Shown here: piece after piece, positions 1-11,658 of the stretch | Layout of the letters: each line of letters starts with the position of its first letter | Position numbering within the stretch: position 1 is the stretch's first letter | DNA from: Kalaharituber pfeilii | Lineage: Eukaryota > Ascomycota > Pezizomycetes > Pezizales > Pezizaceae | Length of the DNA stretch: 64,000 nucleotides | Direction: 5' to 3' | NCBI GenBank assembly: GCA_015179045.1 | Contig: WHUZ01000009.1 | Coordinates: forward strand, 1,054,001 to 1,118,000 | Translations under genes and position numbers: made by a program | Notes under the pieces: generated by a model | The model's database searches: none | Told to the model about the DNA's origin: nothing | The model's input: the letters and a program-made list of their open reading frames with translations, nothing else

Positions 1-1096
1 ACGTCTCCACTCGAATCGGTAACACTGCTAATAACAAGGAGGGTTCAATTCTTCGAAATGGTGGATTAGAAAGTTAATTATCAATCGGACTCGAAGGTAA
101 TACACTTAATAGTATTAACTACAGCCGGCACTGGCACAGAGCTCAGTCCAACATCGCGTCAACCATTCGGAATGACCCGTGAAATCCGTGAAAGCCTCTG
201 GAATAGCGAATGTTCAATGGCTTGTTCTCCCCAGCCGTTGACTGATATTAATTTTGCTACCGGGTGTGGCTCTCTATCGTTCAGAGTTAGCTCCCGATAT
301 ACTATTTGTGTCCGGGAATGGACCTTGCGAAGAGTACAGAAATATGGCTAAACACTTATTGATTTGCGGTTAGAATTTGAGGAGCCCCAGATTAATTTAA
401 TTTGAAGATCACAAAATACATGGGTATTTAGCTCAACTCTCTCAAGAGTACATAGTATATCTTAGCCTACTATTCTTTGCACCGCCCAATTATATACAGA
501 GCACTAAGGTCGAGGAACTACTAGTACACCTCCAGTCCGTTCAAGTTGTAGTACGGGGGACTTAAATCTCTATATTCATTAAATCGTTTCTCAAAAAAGC
601 CAACGGGGATTGTTCGCAGATTAACAACACTGCAAGCATGCTGCACGTTCACCACTTCCCTACATACGCCTATCTGAATACATGCCAGGAGAGCACACCA
701 GGTTTCCGGCAACATCGGGGCGAAACCTAAAGCAAAACTACCAGAGCTTACTAGCATCGATATGTCATAGTTCACTGTTAGGCCCTGAGCTTTAGAACTC
801 GGTCAGGCAAAAAAAAAGTGTCCGAAGATTGATCAACGACACTCACCTTGACTCCCAATTGTTAGACTGGCGGAAGAAGTTTTAGAAAAGACAATTCAAG
901 GGCTGGGGTCGTTTGCAAGGGCCAGCCATAGAAATTGCCCAATAAAGTACAAGAGTTGGGCGCTCCCTGTCCAGAACAACACTTGAGGAACTAGTACAGT
1001 TTTTAGACCTCACAATATGTCCGAACTGTGCTGACTTGTGAAGCTGATGTCGACAGTATGCTGTCGACGAGCATTATAAGCATCTTATCGTACTAG
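1..1096. other. Gene-free stretch
   Basis: No open frame here looks like a protein I recognise and none has credible splice signals. The sequence is AT-rich and without clear repeat structure, apart from a short A-run near 810. Confidence 0.5.
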
Positions 1097-1296
1097 CCTA
1101 AAAGATAAGTATCCGGACAGGAGACTAATGCGTATTATGCGCTGGGCAGTATTCGGTATAAACTACTAGTAGCATATTTTCGTTTGCTTGGCTGCAGATA
1201 CTTAGCCGAAAAAATAAGTATCCGGATAGGGAATCAATGCATATTATGCGCTACGGTATAAACTAGCATATTTTCGTATGCTTGGCTGTAGATATT
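1097..1296. repeat. Two tandem copies of a ~109-bp unit
   Basis: The block AAGTATCCGGA...ATGCGCT...GGTATAAACT...GCTTGGCTG occurs twice in direct orientation, its landmark AAGT at 1107 and 1216. The second copy has lost about 20 bp internally. A third short match, GTATCCGGACAG, sits in the loop of the hairpin at 1339-1370. It borders the transposon nest; function unknown. Confidence 0.7.
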
Positions 1297-1338
1297 TATG
1301 AGAACCAGTCCAAATTTCGCAACAGTGTCTAAATTTTA

Positions 1339-1370
1339 TTATGTCAGAAGTATCCGGACAGCTGACATAA
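1339..1370. repeat. Short hairpin
   Basis: TTATGTCAG (1339-1347) pairs perfectly with CTGACATAA (1362-1370) around a 14-nt loop containing GTATCCGGACAG, the same motif as in the neighbouring tandem repeat. Confidence 0.6.
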
Positions 1371-1430
1371 TGAATTTGGGCCTTCAATCCCGGAGATGCC
1401 TGCATCATACAGCAACAGCATAAACACATC

Positions 1431-1715
1431 CATAATATTACGTGGATTGCAGGTAAGACTCAGTTATCATACTTAGTAAGATACTAATATTCTCATAGGT
1501 TCTAAAATAACCCCCCGGAAAGGAGTAGCTATTGTGGCAAGTGTTCGAATAGCATTGCCAGGTCACTTTCAATAAGGGCCATCTGAAATCAACATGTGCT
1601 GAATTATTGATAATGCAATTGTAAGGGCTTCACACATGCGTGCTAAGTTAGCTACAAATCTTGAAGCTGTGAGAAGTGCAAATGAAAGTATCGCCACCAG
1701 AGGTAGGATACTGCT
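1431..1715 (+). pseudogene. Remnant of an HTH transposase-like gene, copy 1
   Basis: This is a direct repeat of 5470-5800. A probable intron is visible: donor GTAAGA, branch-like TACTAAT and acceptor CATAG. The frame after it reads about SKITPRKGVAIV, which resembles the start of Tc1/mariner-type HTH regions. Copy 2 has the fuller version, including a stretch like a helix-turn-helix (SMSKPLSIRA). Copy 1 has a deletion and a stop. The transposase assignment is inference; the duplication and intron-like signals are seen directly. Confidence 0.45.
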
Positions 1716-1744
1716 GTTTTTGTTTTCATTACTATTGTAGTGCT

Positions 1745-1850
1745 GTCCTGGAGGCTGTTTAAGAGACCCTTTCGGGGGCTGTTTCAGAGGCTGTTATGGA
1801 GGCTGTTACAGAGGCTGTTCGAGAGGCCGTTCTAGAGGCTGCCAGTAATG
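1745..1850 (+). repeat. Minisatellite built on GAGGCTGTT
   Basis: About seven imperfect copies of GAGGCTGTT and close variants follow each other. Read in frame they give repeats of Glu-Ala-Val. A reverse-oriented relative lies at 4795-4890 on the other side of the copia palindrome. Confidence 0.75.
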
Positions 1851-1951
1851 TTGATGGTGAGAATTATTATGTAACATGATAGTTATATGTATATAGATTG
1901 ATATTGATTAATACCCAAAATATAATAATAGTGAGAATAGCACTTGAAACT

Positions 1952-2221
1952 GATTGGGTTGAAATTAGGAATAAGGCGGATAATAAAGTCTGTTTTATTG
2001 GAAAGCGTGAACGCAGTCACTATCAATAAATATATCGTTCCTTAGCAGAAAACCATAACTGAGGAGAGGTATGACCTAAAGCTTCGTGCCAGTGTTGGAC
2101 TGAGGAGAGATATGCAGTACTACTATGTTTTGCTAAGACAGGCACTTGGATGAGACCATGTTCACGCTTTCCAATAAAACAGATTTTATTATCCGCCTTA
2201 TTCCTAATTTCAACCCAATCA
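1952..2221. repeat. Fold-back palindrome in copia sequence
   Basis: Arms 1952-2012 (plus) and 2160-2221 (minus) match at all but one of about 61 bases; the difference is a G/A transition. Both arms encode the same copia stretch (DWVEIRNKADNK). The spacer is about 150 bp. Confidence 0.85.
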
Positions 2222-3533
2222 TCCTCGCCAACCATCCGAAATCTCCTCAAACTCGCAATTTGATTTCATGACATAAGAGATCCTTCATTCCACCCAGGTA
2301 TATACAAAACAGATGACAAAGTAACTTCAATTACCTGGCCACCAACCTCCACATTCAGCTTGACTGTACCTTTATGAGTGCTATATAACACCCTGCCACC
2401 TCCTACTCTAATCCCTACACGGGCTAGAACTGGATTTTTTAGGTGGGTATAGTCAGCAGTGATATGGTGTGAGGCGGCTGTGTCAAAGAACCATACCTCA
2501 TATGTTTTGTCTGATGTGCTTTTTAGTGCAGTATTACCCTGAGGTTGAGAGGCAATCATAGCGTAACCCAGCGAGATATCAGAGGATCCGGAAAGATTGG
2601 AGGCAGAGGTGCAGGCAGAGGCGAGATTTGCTGTACCAGTTGCAGAGGCTTTGAGTGCGGCGAGTTTTGACTGGTGATGCTTGAGCAGAGTACACGTGGC
2701 ATGAATATGGCCAATATAGTTAAGACCTTGCTTCTTGCACCAATTGCATCATTAGGTCCAACATCACCAGCCTTCGCTTTCCCTTTATTCTGTCGCTTGC
2801 CTTTGCCGGAGGGCTTAGAGTCCTTATTTTTCTGCTTCTTGTTTGCATCACCAGCCACAAGGGCATTCCCAGAGGAAGTGGTGGTGTCTCCTTCAAGAAG
2901 TGAGGTCCGGCAGTCATTGTAGGTGAGATCAGGGTGAGTGAGCAGAGTTTCTTTCATTTGTTGCTTAGATGGTGGGAGAGAATGAATGAGAAGGTTCATT
3001 TTGAATTTCTCATCTGCCCATACTAACTTAAAGCCTTATAGGTACGCATCATCGGTATCTTTCATGGAGTTGATTCTATGGGCAAACTGGTCCCCAGTTT
3101 TGTATGTGATTGACCATAGAAGTTGATTCATCCTTCTTGAAGTCAGGTATGATGAAGAGGGAGGTGAATCACAGATACAACATTCTTGTGGTCAAACTTC
3201 TCCTCAATCGCTTTTCATGTCGTGACTGCCATTTCATTCTGTGAGATCAGATGGGTATGTTGATCCTCTACCATTCACAATAGAAGCAACTTTGTGAAGT
3301 TATTCTTTCTTTTCCAGTTGTTGTGAGGATCAGAGGTAGACTTGGTTTCACTCCCTTCAACGATGTCCCAAACTCCTACTGTCTCCAGGTGTATTCTAGC
3401 TTGTGCTGCCCAGGTCTGATAGTTGGACTTGCCAGATAATTTGGTGAAGCCCTCTATCTTATATGCTGGCAGGGTCTAGGTGGCGGTGGTAGAAGTAGTA
3501 GTAAAAGATGTAGAAGAGGAGGAGGAGGAGGCG
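2023..3533 (-). pseudogene. Degenerate Ty1/copia polyprotein (gag, zinc knuckle, protease, pre-integrase)
   Basis: Read on the minus strand from 3533, this carries gag (Ser/Thr-rich start, SGKSNYQTW-like region), a basic Lys-rich linker and a zinc-knuckle-like Cys-x2-Cys...His-x4-Cys in a shifted frame near 2690-2750. Next comes an aspartic protease start with a FDTAASHHIT motif (2266-2559), then a GAG-pre-integrase segment with WHEALGHTS (2023-2250). Stops and frameshifts separate the parts. Integrase, reverse transcriptase and RNase H are absent. These motifs are characteristic of copia elements. Gag is repeated in inverted orientation at 3801-4597. Confidence 0.85.
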
Positions 3534-3707
3534 GGCGGTCGGTGGATGCACATATGCAAGCGATATGCGAGCCGACGGTGCTAGACGGCGTCGCAGTCGC
3601 ATAAATGAGTGCTATATGAGCTACGCAGAGGACTAGCGAGCATCGCTAGTCAAGTCTCTTTTTGACCTGGCGGACAGTAACTCTCTGCGTTTACCAGGTC
3701 CGTTACA
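3534..3707 (+). mobile_element. 5'-truncated copia LTR
   Basis: This segment matches most of the solo LTR at 58392-58609 in the same orientation, sharing for example GGCGTCGCAGTCGCATAAAT and the end CCGTTACA. It lacks the first ~58 bp (the TGTTACGG end). It sits between the minus-strand gag and the hairpin leader, interrupting an otherwise symmetrical palindrome. Confidence 0.8.
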
Positions 3708-3798
3708 GAAATTAGAATGGTAGAAAAAAAAGACGTGAAAGCGAGAGCAGGAAAAAATAGATCGCTTTCTCGTCTTTTTTTTCTACCATTCTAATTTC
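3708..3798. repeat. 37-bp-arm hairpin in the copia leader
   Basis: Left arm 3708-3744 pairs with right arm 3762-3798 with one mismatch and a 17-nt loop. The right arm directly precedes the plus-strand gag ATG at 3801. The left arm is therefore an inverted copy of the same leader, and the palindrome axis lies near 3753. Confidence 0.9.
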
Positions 3799-3800
3799 AA

Positions 3801-4609
3801 ATGGCTCAAGACTCCTCCTCCTCTTCTTCTACATCTTCTTCTTCTACTTCTACCACTGCCACCTGGAACCTGCCAGCATATAAGATAGAGGACTTCACCA
3901 AATTATCTGGCAAGTCCAACTATCAGACCTGGGCAGCACAAGCTAGAATACACCTGGAGACAGTAGGAGTTTGGGACATCGTTGAAGGGAGTGAAACCAA
4001 GCCTACCTCTGATCCTCACAACAACTGGAAAAGAAAGAATAACTTCGCAAAGTTGCTTCTATTGTGAATGGTAGAGGATCAACGTACCCATCTGATCTCG
4101 CAGGATGAGATGGCAGCTACGGCATGGAAAGTGATTGAGGATAAGTTTGACCACAAGAATGTTGTATCTGTATTCACCTCCCTCTTCATCATACTTGACT
4201 TCAAGAAGGATAAATCAACCTCTATGATCAATCACATACAAAACTGGGAAGCCCACTGGGACCAGTTCACTCATAGAATCAACTCCATGAAAGATACCGA
4301 TGATGCGTACCTACGAGGCTTTAAGTTAGTATGGGCAGATGAATCAAAATGAACCTTCTCAATCATTCTCTCCCACCATCTAAGCAGCAAACGAAAGAAA
4401 CTCTGCTCACTCACCCTGATCTCACCTACAATGACTGCCGGACCTCACATCTTGAAGGAGACACCACCACTTCCTCTGGGAATGCCCTTGTGGTTGGTAA
4501 TGCAAACAAGAAGCAGAAAAATAAGGACTCTAAGCCCTCCGGCAAAGGCAAGCGACAGAATAAAGGGAAAGCGAAGGCTGGTGATGTTGGACCTAATGAA
4601 TACAATTGA
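3801..4609 (+). pseudogene. Copia gag fragment, inverted partner of 2560-3533
   Basis: The gag frame starts with MAQDSSSSSS and reads through IEDFTKLSGKSNYQTWAAQA, typical of copia gag. A TGA at 4065-4067 splits it. A shift near 4349 leads into the basic linker (KKQKNKDSKPSGKGKR). Similarity to the minus-strand copy ends at about 4597, before the zinc knuckle, so no protease follows. It is non-functional. Confidence 0.85.
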
Positions 4610-4794
4610 TCTTGAGTACCCAATGCCAGAATCGCACACTTATATTCATGAGTGAAGATACAGAAATATAGCGTATAAGTGCAGAAATAACAGTGATAAC
4701 AAGTAACAACAAGCGCGCGTTAATCATGATCTACATAGTATAACAAACGTTATATAACAACAGGGATGTGAGGGATGATCCGTTTCAACAGAAA

Positions 4795-4890
4795 CAACCT
4801 CCATGACAACCTCTGGAATGGCCACTGAACCAGCCTCTAGAACAGCCTATCGAACAGCCTCGGGAATAGGAACAGCTTATAGAACAGCTC
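4795..4890 (-). repeat. Inverted relative of the GAGGCTGTT minisatellite
   Basis: Repeated AACAGCCTC-type units are the reverse complement of the array at 1745-1850. The two arrays flank the copia palindromes in opposite orientations. Confidence 0.7.
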
Positions 4891-5469
4891 TCATATACTA
4901 GTAGTAGAGTCCATATGTTTGTTATGTAATACTTGGTACTCTACAGGCATTTCCTACACACTTCACAGCGACACGCTTAATGTTTGTTTTCAACCAACCA
5001 CTCCGTTTCCCAGTCACAGCCTCGAATCACCCGTTGAAACCTCATACAACAGCAAAATGAAGTTCCTAGCTCGGCACGCGAAGATTTCGTTCATGAAATG
5101 CACAATCGAGAAACTACTTGCATTGAGCGCGTCTGAATTATTACTCTACATGATGAATGCACAAATGAAGTTGAAAACCTTCAGAAGAGTGGGATACAAT
5201 GATAAAGAGGGAGTCCTGTCATTAGTTAGAAGTTTGTCAGATTGGCTTTGCTGTTATGGTAGTCAAATGGAAATATGCAACACTCTATTTCACTTGTATG
5301 CAGAGAAAAAATACGTGTGTTGTATTTTTGTGTGTAAATCCATACAAAAGTTCCGAAGACTTTTCGACAAAAGTCATACCTACTTCACTTTTGACCTGTC
5401 GAGTGGCGTACATTTATGCGTGCATAGTGCTTCTGAGTATTTTCCCCTACTCCGAGTACAGTCCTGTTT

Positions 5470-5800
5470 ATACATGATTAATATTACAAGGATTGCAAGC
5501 AAAAAAGGTAAGTAAAGACTCAGTTATCATACTTGGTAAGATACTAATATCCATATAGGCCCTGAAATAACCCCCTGGAAAAGAGCAGCTATTGTGGAAT
5601 TAAGGTATCTGCATATACTGAATAGCATGAGCAAGCCACTATCAATAAGGGCCACCCCGAAAATAATGAAAGTACTGAAATCAACATGCCCTGAAATCAT
5701 TGACAATATAGTTCTAAAAGCTTCACACATGCGTGCTAAGTTGGCTACAAACTTGAAGCCATGAGAAGTGCAAATGAAAGTATCACCATCAGAGGTAGTA
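5470..5800 (+). pseudogene. Remnant of an HTH transposase-like gene, copy 2
   Basis: This is a direct repeat of 1431-1715. After an intron-like segment (GTAAGTAAAGACTC...TACTAATATCCATATAG) the frame reads EITPWKRAAIVELRYLHIL, then SMSKPLSIRATPKIMKVLKS and a segment with KASHMRAKLATNLK before a stop near 5762. The shape (ITPxxRAAIV followed by a helix-turn-helix-like segment) is like the N-terminus of Tc1/mariner transposases. No DDE part is seen. The open frame upstream (4919-5515) is not recognised. Confidence 0.45.
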
Positions 5801-7479
5801 TATTGAACCAGCAGGTATAAGCGGTACCGCGGTCAGAGGTAAGTCTGGTTGGAAGGTTCAAAAATTTATATCACGTTACACTGTATCTTACTGGTTTAAT
5901 TGCGTTGTATGTAATTTCTGCTTTCGCCATAGATCAATACTGGCCTCTGGCGAGTAATGATATTAATAAGAAAATATCTTGCTGGACAAATTACTTGCAT
6001 AGAATCGTCATTTTGATACTGGTATCAATTGGAAAGGTTAGATTACCACGCGCTCCAATTATGTCATGGTCAAGCCACAAAGGGGACTACTTTGTACTGT
6101 ATCTGCAACAGCTCGGGCCGCTATCGCGCGTGCCACGACCTGCGCCAGCCTCATTTTAGGAGCGCGGACCACATATAAGTTTTAGAACTGTTCTCGTTCC
6201 CAGCCTCATACAGGTATATAACTATTAGCTGCGCTTGAAACTGCTCATAAATGAAATGAGATTCGAGGTCTCTTTGTACTCTGCTACTAGTAGATCCTTG
6301 CTATCATATCTCTACCGAATTCTAGCTGTTCACCTGACAGTTTTGCCCTTTCACCTTTTAAATATTCGAATGAGAGAGCTTATTTCGCTCCTAGCACCAA
6401 CGCTGGTAATCCTAGGTTACCTGAAGATTTCGTTTTTCTTTATACAGAGGACTCTGAAGTTACGCAACTCCAGTCCATCCAACTTTTTTAAAAGAACGTT
6501 CCTTCGGCATCATGGCGTGTCAAGTTTGGAAACTGCGAATACGACTTGCTTTCTGGCTCCTCTTTACTCAGAATCTCTATTGTTCTACATTGCTCCTGAA
6601 TCTAGACTTCTTGACGCTGTTACCTTCAATATCTGTTGGCAATACGTGAACCAATGGGTACTAGTTCCTGATTCCGTCCTGGTTACGTTTGAGATTTTTA
6701 ATCAAAGGCTCAGACGCCTGTGCTTGTGACTGTGTAAGAGTAATTTTTAAAAGGCTCACTGAATTACCAAAATGATTATCATCTAAACGGGAATGTACTC
6801 ATATTCCAAAGCAGACCTACAGTATCCAAGCCAGCATCTTATACGTCGCTTTCAAGCATTAATAACCACTGCTGCTGCATCTCTCAAGTCCTTCGATCTT
6901 GAATCAGAGCTTTGTCCATGCAGCTAGCATCCGTCTATGATTTTGTTGAATCGAAACTCAAGAATGCGTTGTTGGTGATGTTCCACTATGCCTATTCACA
7001 CTGACATTTCAATTTTCGTGACATCTAGATCGCTCGAACGACCATGTGGGGTGAAGCGCTCTCAACTTGACTTACACTTTAAGAAATATATGAGCTAAAG
7101 TGGATACAGCAAGGGAAAAGAGCTTGCATTCATGTGTGTGATTAATGCCACAGATGGATCCGAATGATAATTACTGGTATATCAAATGCACTGAGGTATT
7201 GGCTTTTCTAGGATACTTGAAGTTGAAAGGGAGCTGTACTATATCTTCAGCTCAGAAGTGGTTTTTTGATATCTTACCCAAAGACTAAAATAAACTTCGC
7301 AAACCACTACACGATAGGCCTTGGATCATTCCATAGCATGGGTATACGTATGTAATGTATGGCCCAATAGTAGACTATATAATTCCTGGGGAGGATATCT
7401 CACGCTAATCTCCTTCTCAGACCCTTGACAGTTCCCACACGTCTGTAACGGGATGTCTCCGAACAGGAACTTTTTAGCT
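5801..7479. other. Gene-free stretch
   Basis: No recognisable gene. A 164-codon open frame at 6235-6729 starts with TTG rather than ATG and resembles nothing I know; it is probably chance in AT-rich DNA. Confidence 0.45.
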
Positions 7480-8545
7480 GTCCCAGTCGGGGACAGTATT
7501 TCCATATAAGGTAACACGATTACGTGAGGCGCACACTAGTCATGCAGAATTTTCATGGGTAGCGAGCTCTTCTCTACACCTTAAGCCGAACGCATGACAG
7601 ACAACCTTGCTCATTTCTCTTCAGCTTCTCTGCTACTGTGATTACCAACGTGCAGCTATTACCAAGTGCAGTACAGCTGCTACTACTCCCGACGGCTGCC
7701 CGTTAACTCCACCTGTAGTATAGACCACTTGCCTGTAATGTCACTGCTGTTTTGTATGTTCTGGGCTGAAGGGTCCCAATGGCTGATAATGATTTCAAAG
7801 ACTTTGGATATAACCCTCTTATCCCCTCATCCAAATACTCACTGTGTCTACTCATCGTTAGCTCCAAAGTCACTCTATACTCGTACCCCTTGGGTAATGC
7901 CGTGTCCCAGATCTATATTACTTAAATAGGAAATATGGTAGATACACATGATATTCTATCCCTGCGCTTCAGTTACTGGGGAGCAGTATGCTTTTGTTGA
8001 TACATTTCATTGCCTCCGTGACCATGTATTAAGCTTTGCAGTTGTAACCGGAAGTGGTTCAAAAAAGAAAGGGAGGAATATTTTTATGTCCATCAAGGGG
8101 CCCTAGGAAGGCTAGGAATACACGCAGTAGAACTTCTAGAGTAAAAAAAATAAAACAGGTTGCGCTCATTTCAACTACCTAACATTGATCATTGCTGGAA
8201 TCGGAGCATGACAGTCATCTTTGAGAAAGGTGCTGTGCAACCCCCATCCCCAGTTGCAGCTCGACTTGGGAACTGAGCAGGGGCTCTCAATGCTATCTAT
8301 ACCCTTTTCAATTACGCTTGTTGTAACCTCCGTCACTAGAGACCACAGACATACAACTTCACCGAGCTATAGGTCAGTTCAAAAAGTAAGCACCTCTTCT
8401 CTTGCATCACCTCCCACCCCCCCATAGATGGCATGGAGGGAGCTGACGTTGGTTCGATGTTGTAGGATTGTGCTAGTCACCCATGAAAATTCTATATGAC
8501 TAGTGTGCGCGACACGTGATCTTCTTACCTTTATGTCCCCGACTG
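7480..8545. mobile_element. Putative TIR element (~1.07 kb)
   Basis: Imperfect inverted arms of about 75 bp bound it. The strongest core, GCGCACACTAGTCAT(GC/AT)AGAATTTTCATGGGT, lies at 7528-7559 on the plus strand and at 8475-8506 on the minus strand. Outward of that both arms keep GTCGGGGACA and weaker similarity (GGGATGTC). The interior has no transposase. Ends and target duplication are not certain. Confidence 0.55.
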
Positions 8546-10898
8546 TCCGGAGAACATTCAGTCTGTATGTGTCCTAGGGACATCCCGCGTCTGTAACTTG
8601 GCGAGACATTCCGCATCTCTGAACTTGTGCAGTGCTGTAGCGAACTTGGAAAACAGACCGCCTCGAATGCCAAGCACACAAGACGGTTGAAACAGCTGGG
8701 CATCAATAACACTTCGTATTGTTAGAGCTGTGCTTTGAAACATTCCCAACACTACTGGAACTGGTGTTGTGTGCAGGCTACCCACCTACCCTGGAGATTT
8801 CTTCTTGCCTTGTTCCTTTCAATAATCCTGATCGTATTCCTGGTTCACCTAAATATGAATATACCATCCCTGAGGCTTGCCTTCACCTACACAATGTACT
8901 GGCTGCTCAATACTCTCACATGGGTTACTATGTATGTATCACACCATTGACAGCATGAAGGCAAAATTTCTATCTCTTTCAGCAAGCTTTAGAAACAAGC
9001 AGTTGCCGTTCATTCGCATGTGGATCAAGACAATTGGTACCTATCAACCGTATTGATACAAGCATACTTTTATTGGCTAATGCTGATTCGAAGCCTGCGG
9101 TATATTTTCCGTCTATAGGTTACCGACAGCAATTGCAATTACAAGCAAAGTATGCCGTGATGGTCCCTATCTGCGGGCACAGGCGGCGCGAAAGCAATTG
9201 CGATAAATTCCGTAAATTATTCGTGGAACAGGGTAATAAACCACAGAGTCTTAGTTTTGCATGCCATTACACCGGCGGCCGTTTATTAACCTTTCTCTCT
9301 TTAATGGGTTCCTAATGTCCACCCCAGGTACTGTTACAGTGGGGGCTATTTGAACTGTGGAACTTATGCGCCAGATTGCGTCTTAAGTGATGTATGTTCG
9401 AGAATCAAGTGTCGAGAACGAAGAATAGATCTCTACTTGGCGTATATATACCCGAATACGCAAAAAGAAATGGACATCTCCTTGCAATAATTATATATAT
9501 AGCAACAAGAGGATAAACAAGTTTCTCGGAGAAATACAAAGCAACGTGAGACTCTCTACTTGTACTAGCCGGTTTTTTTAAGTGTCAAAGAAGTAGTATT
9601 CAGTGATAGATCTGAAGCAATTTTCTCAATGGAATGGTAATAACATTGCATATCTGCTTGTCAATGGCAAGGTAAGACTTGAAGAAACGATCTTGGAGCA
9701 TTAAAGAATCTGTCAACTCATGTCAACCGCATTTACGTAAGGGTCATATTGCCAAGGATGAGGTTAGGGCCAACGTTACATTCGAATTTTTGCAAGCTTT
9801 AACCCAGCACGGTAACTTGCATACTTTTCTGCGTTTTCAGTTGGGCGGATCATTGGAAATTCAACCAAGGGGTCTGCTTTACAGAATAAATGCTCAGCCC
9901 AGGGGTCAGTAACCATGAATACTCACAATATAGATCCACCATGTGATAGTGTATCTTAAATGCTGACGCCAATTCTAGGCATCTTAATATGCATAGAAAT
10001 ATATGAATTCCGTTGTAGTTTTACCCGGGTATTGTGCGATACCGGAGCATGAAGTTATTCCGGTCGCGTATCGACACTTACCTATCAGGGTTAATTACTG
10101 CTTGCCTTATCGATAAACCCGCATGTAATTATGACAACACAACAACCCTCAGCCCCCTTCCTTCCACGGCACAGCCAGCCAGATTTAGAACCACAATAAG
10201 GGAGTGAGTGCTCTGCACGAAACACACATGATTTGTTGCAACAACACAGAGACAATAACAGCATGACAACAAAGACAGTCCAATGTGGACGTGCAGCTGG
10301 AGCTAACTCGTGACCTGATGCGAGAAGTGACACCATATAGTAGTAGCGAATAAATTTGTTGCTCTAACTCATTTCGCTGATGAGCTCTCGATCCTGGGTC
10401 CAGGTGAGATCTTGAAGCGCGATGTTTGAAGCAATGCTCGTACAGCAATTTGTAGCTCCATTTGAGCCAGTCTTAAACGACTGAGCGTGGATTCTTGCCT
10501 TCCTAAGTGCCGGTTCCATAGGTACGCACAGAGTAGTTCAATGTAGGTCTAATCGAGAAGGTGCCCCAGATGAGGAATGAACTCCCCAACTGTCATATCC
10601 TAAACTCCGAGTTCGCTGCGGAATTCACAGCTGTAGGTTCCATATCAACGTTATCTATAGGTTTCTTTCTGTTACATTAAAAACAGACTCTCTTATTTAG
10701 CACTTGATGGGGCGCCTCAATCGATAAGGGGGGCTGATCTATCACGCATGCAGCACCGGAACAATATGAGACATACAGCTTTCTTCTGGCTTTTGCTTTT
10801 CTGGAGTAGAGCGGAGCAACCCCCCCCCCCCCCCCCCCGGGATCGAGATGAGCGCCCAGCAGGAAAGTAACGGCACGGATGTTAGTGCTACCATACTA
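8546..10898. other. Gene-free stretch
   Basis: Only short open frames without recognisable features. A run of 18 C's lies near 10821-10838. Confidence 0.45.
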
Positions 10899-11183
10899 CT
10901 ACAGATGGTATCGGATTTCAAAGTAATCCAGGGGCTGGTCTACCCGCTCTTCCTTCTTTTGCTGGGATAGGAATTGGGGCAACAAAGAAAAGGGTTGGTG
11001 GTAGCCATTGTATTCAGGAGACCCGATCATCAGGATTGTGGAATGTTCAGTTCGCGTTGCGTTGGCGTTGAGGATTTTGTACGCGGCATTGGGACAGTCA
11101 GATGCTGGATACGATAAGGCTCGGTTAAGAATATTATAGGTATGTATTGTCTTGTCGATGAAGTTGGCAGCTTTGAACTTCAT
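10899..11183 (-). CDS. Small hypothetical protein (94 aa)
   Basis: An ATG-started frame of 94 codons begins MKFKAANFIDKTIHTY. I do not recognise it. It has two cysteines at most, no signal peptide and no membrane segment. A TATA-like GTATATAAACG lies about 45 bp upstream (minus strand). It may be a lineage-specific gene, one exon of something larger, or chance. Confidence 0.25.
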   Translation of the reverse strand: MKFKAANFIDKTIHTYNILNRALSYPASDCPNAAYKILNANATRTEHSTILMIGSPEYNGYHQPFSLLPQFLSQQKKEERVDQPLDYFEIRYHL

Positions 11184-11658
11184 TCTATTTCTTGATGTGG
11201 TTCTAGAAGGAAGTAAAGAGGATGTTATCGTTTATATACCTCACGTGCATTCTTCAAATATGGATACAGGAGGGTAGGCCATGAAAAAGAGGGGAGTGAG
11301 CTCACGAATAATTATGATAGGCTCGGAAGGCGGTACGGCAACAAGCTCAGTTACGCAGCGACAGGTAGTCGACACGGGTAGCAATACACGATACATATCA
11401 TAGCTATCGAAGTATTCTAGATCTACAAAGCACGATACCGAATTCGTGGCACCTCATTCACTCACTTCCGAGCGTGCTACTTGGTTGCATCTATTTATTT
11501 GTTTATTTCTTTTTCTGCATTTGAGAGACGTCGGAAACTTGCTTTCCATTTCCTCTGCATCACATTCTTCCATACTAAGGGACGGATCCAGAACTGTTCG
11601 TTTATTTAGCGAAAAAGGGATCGATTCAAGCGTTGCGCCACCGATAGGAAAGCAGACA

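Noticed and set aside
6235..6729. 164-codon open frame
   Set aside because: Starts with TTG and resembles nothing known. No splice or promoter support.
11446..11658. Upstream in-frame extension of the F-box-like gene with a hydrophobic stretch
   Set aside because: There is no ATG in it; the frame begins with GTG. The apparent signal-like segment is more likely 5' leader sequence.
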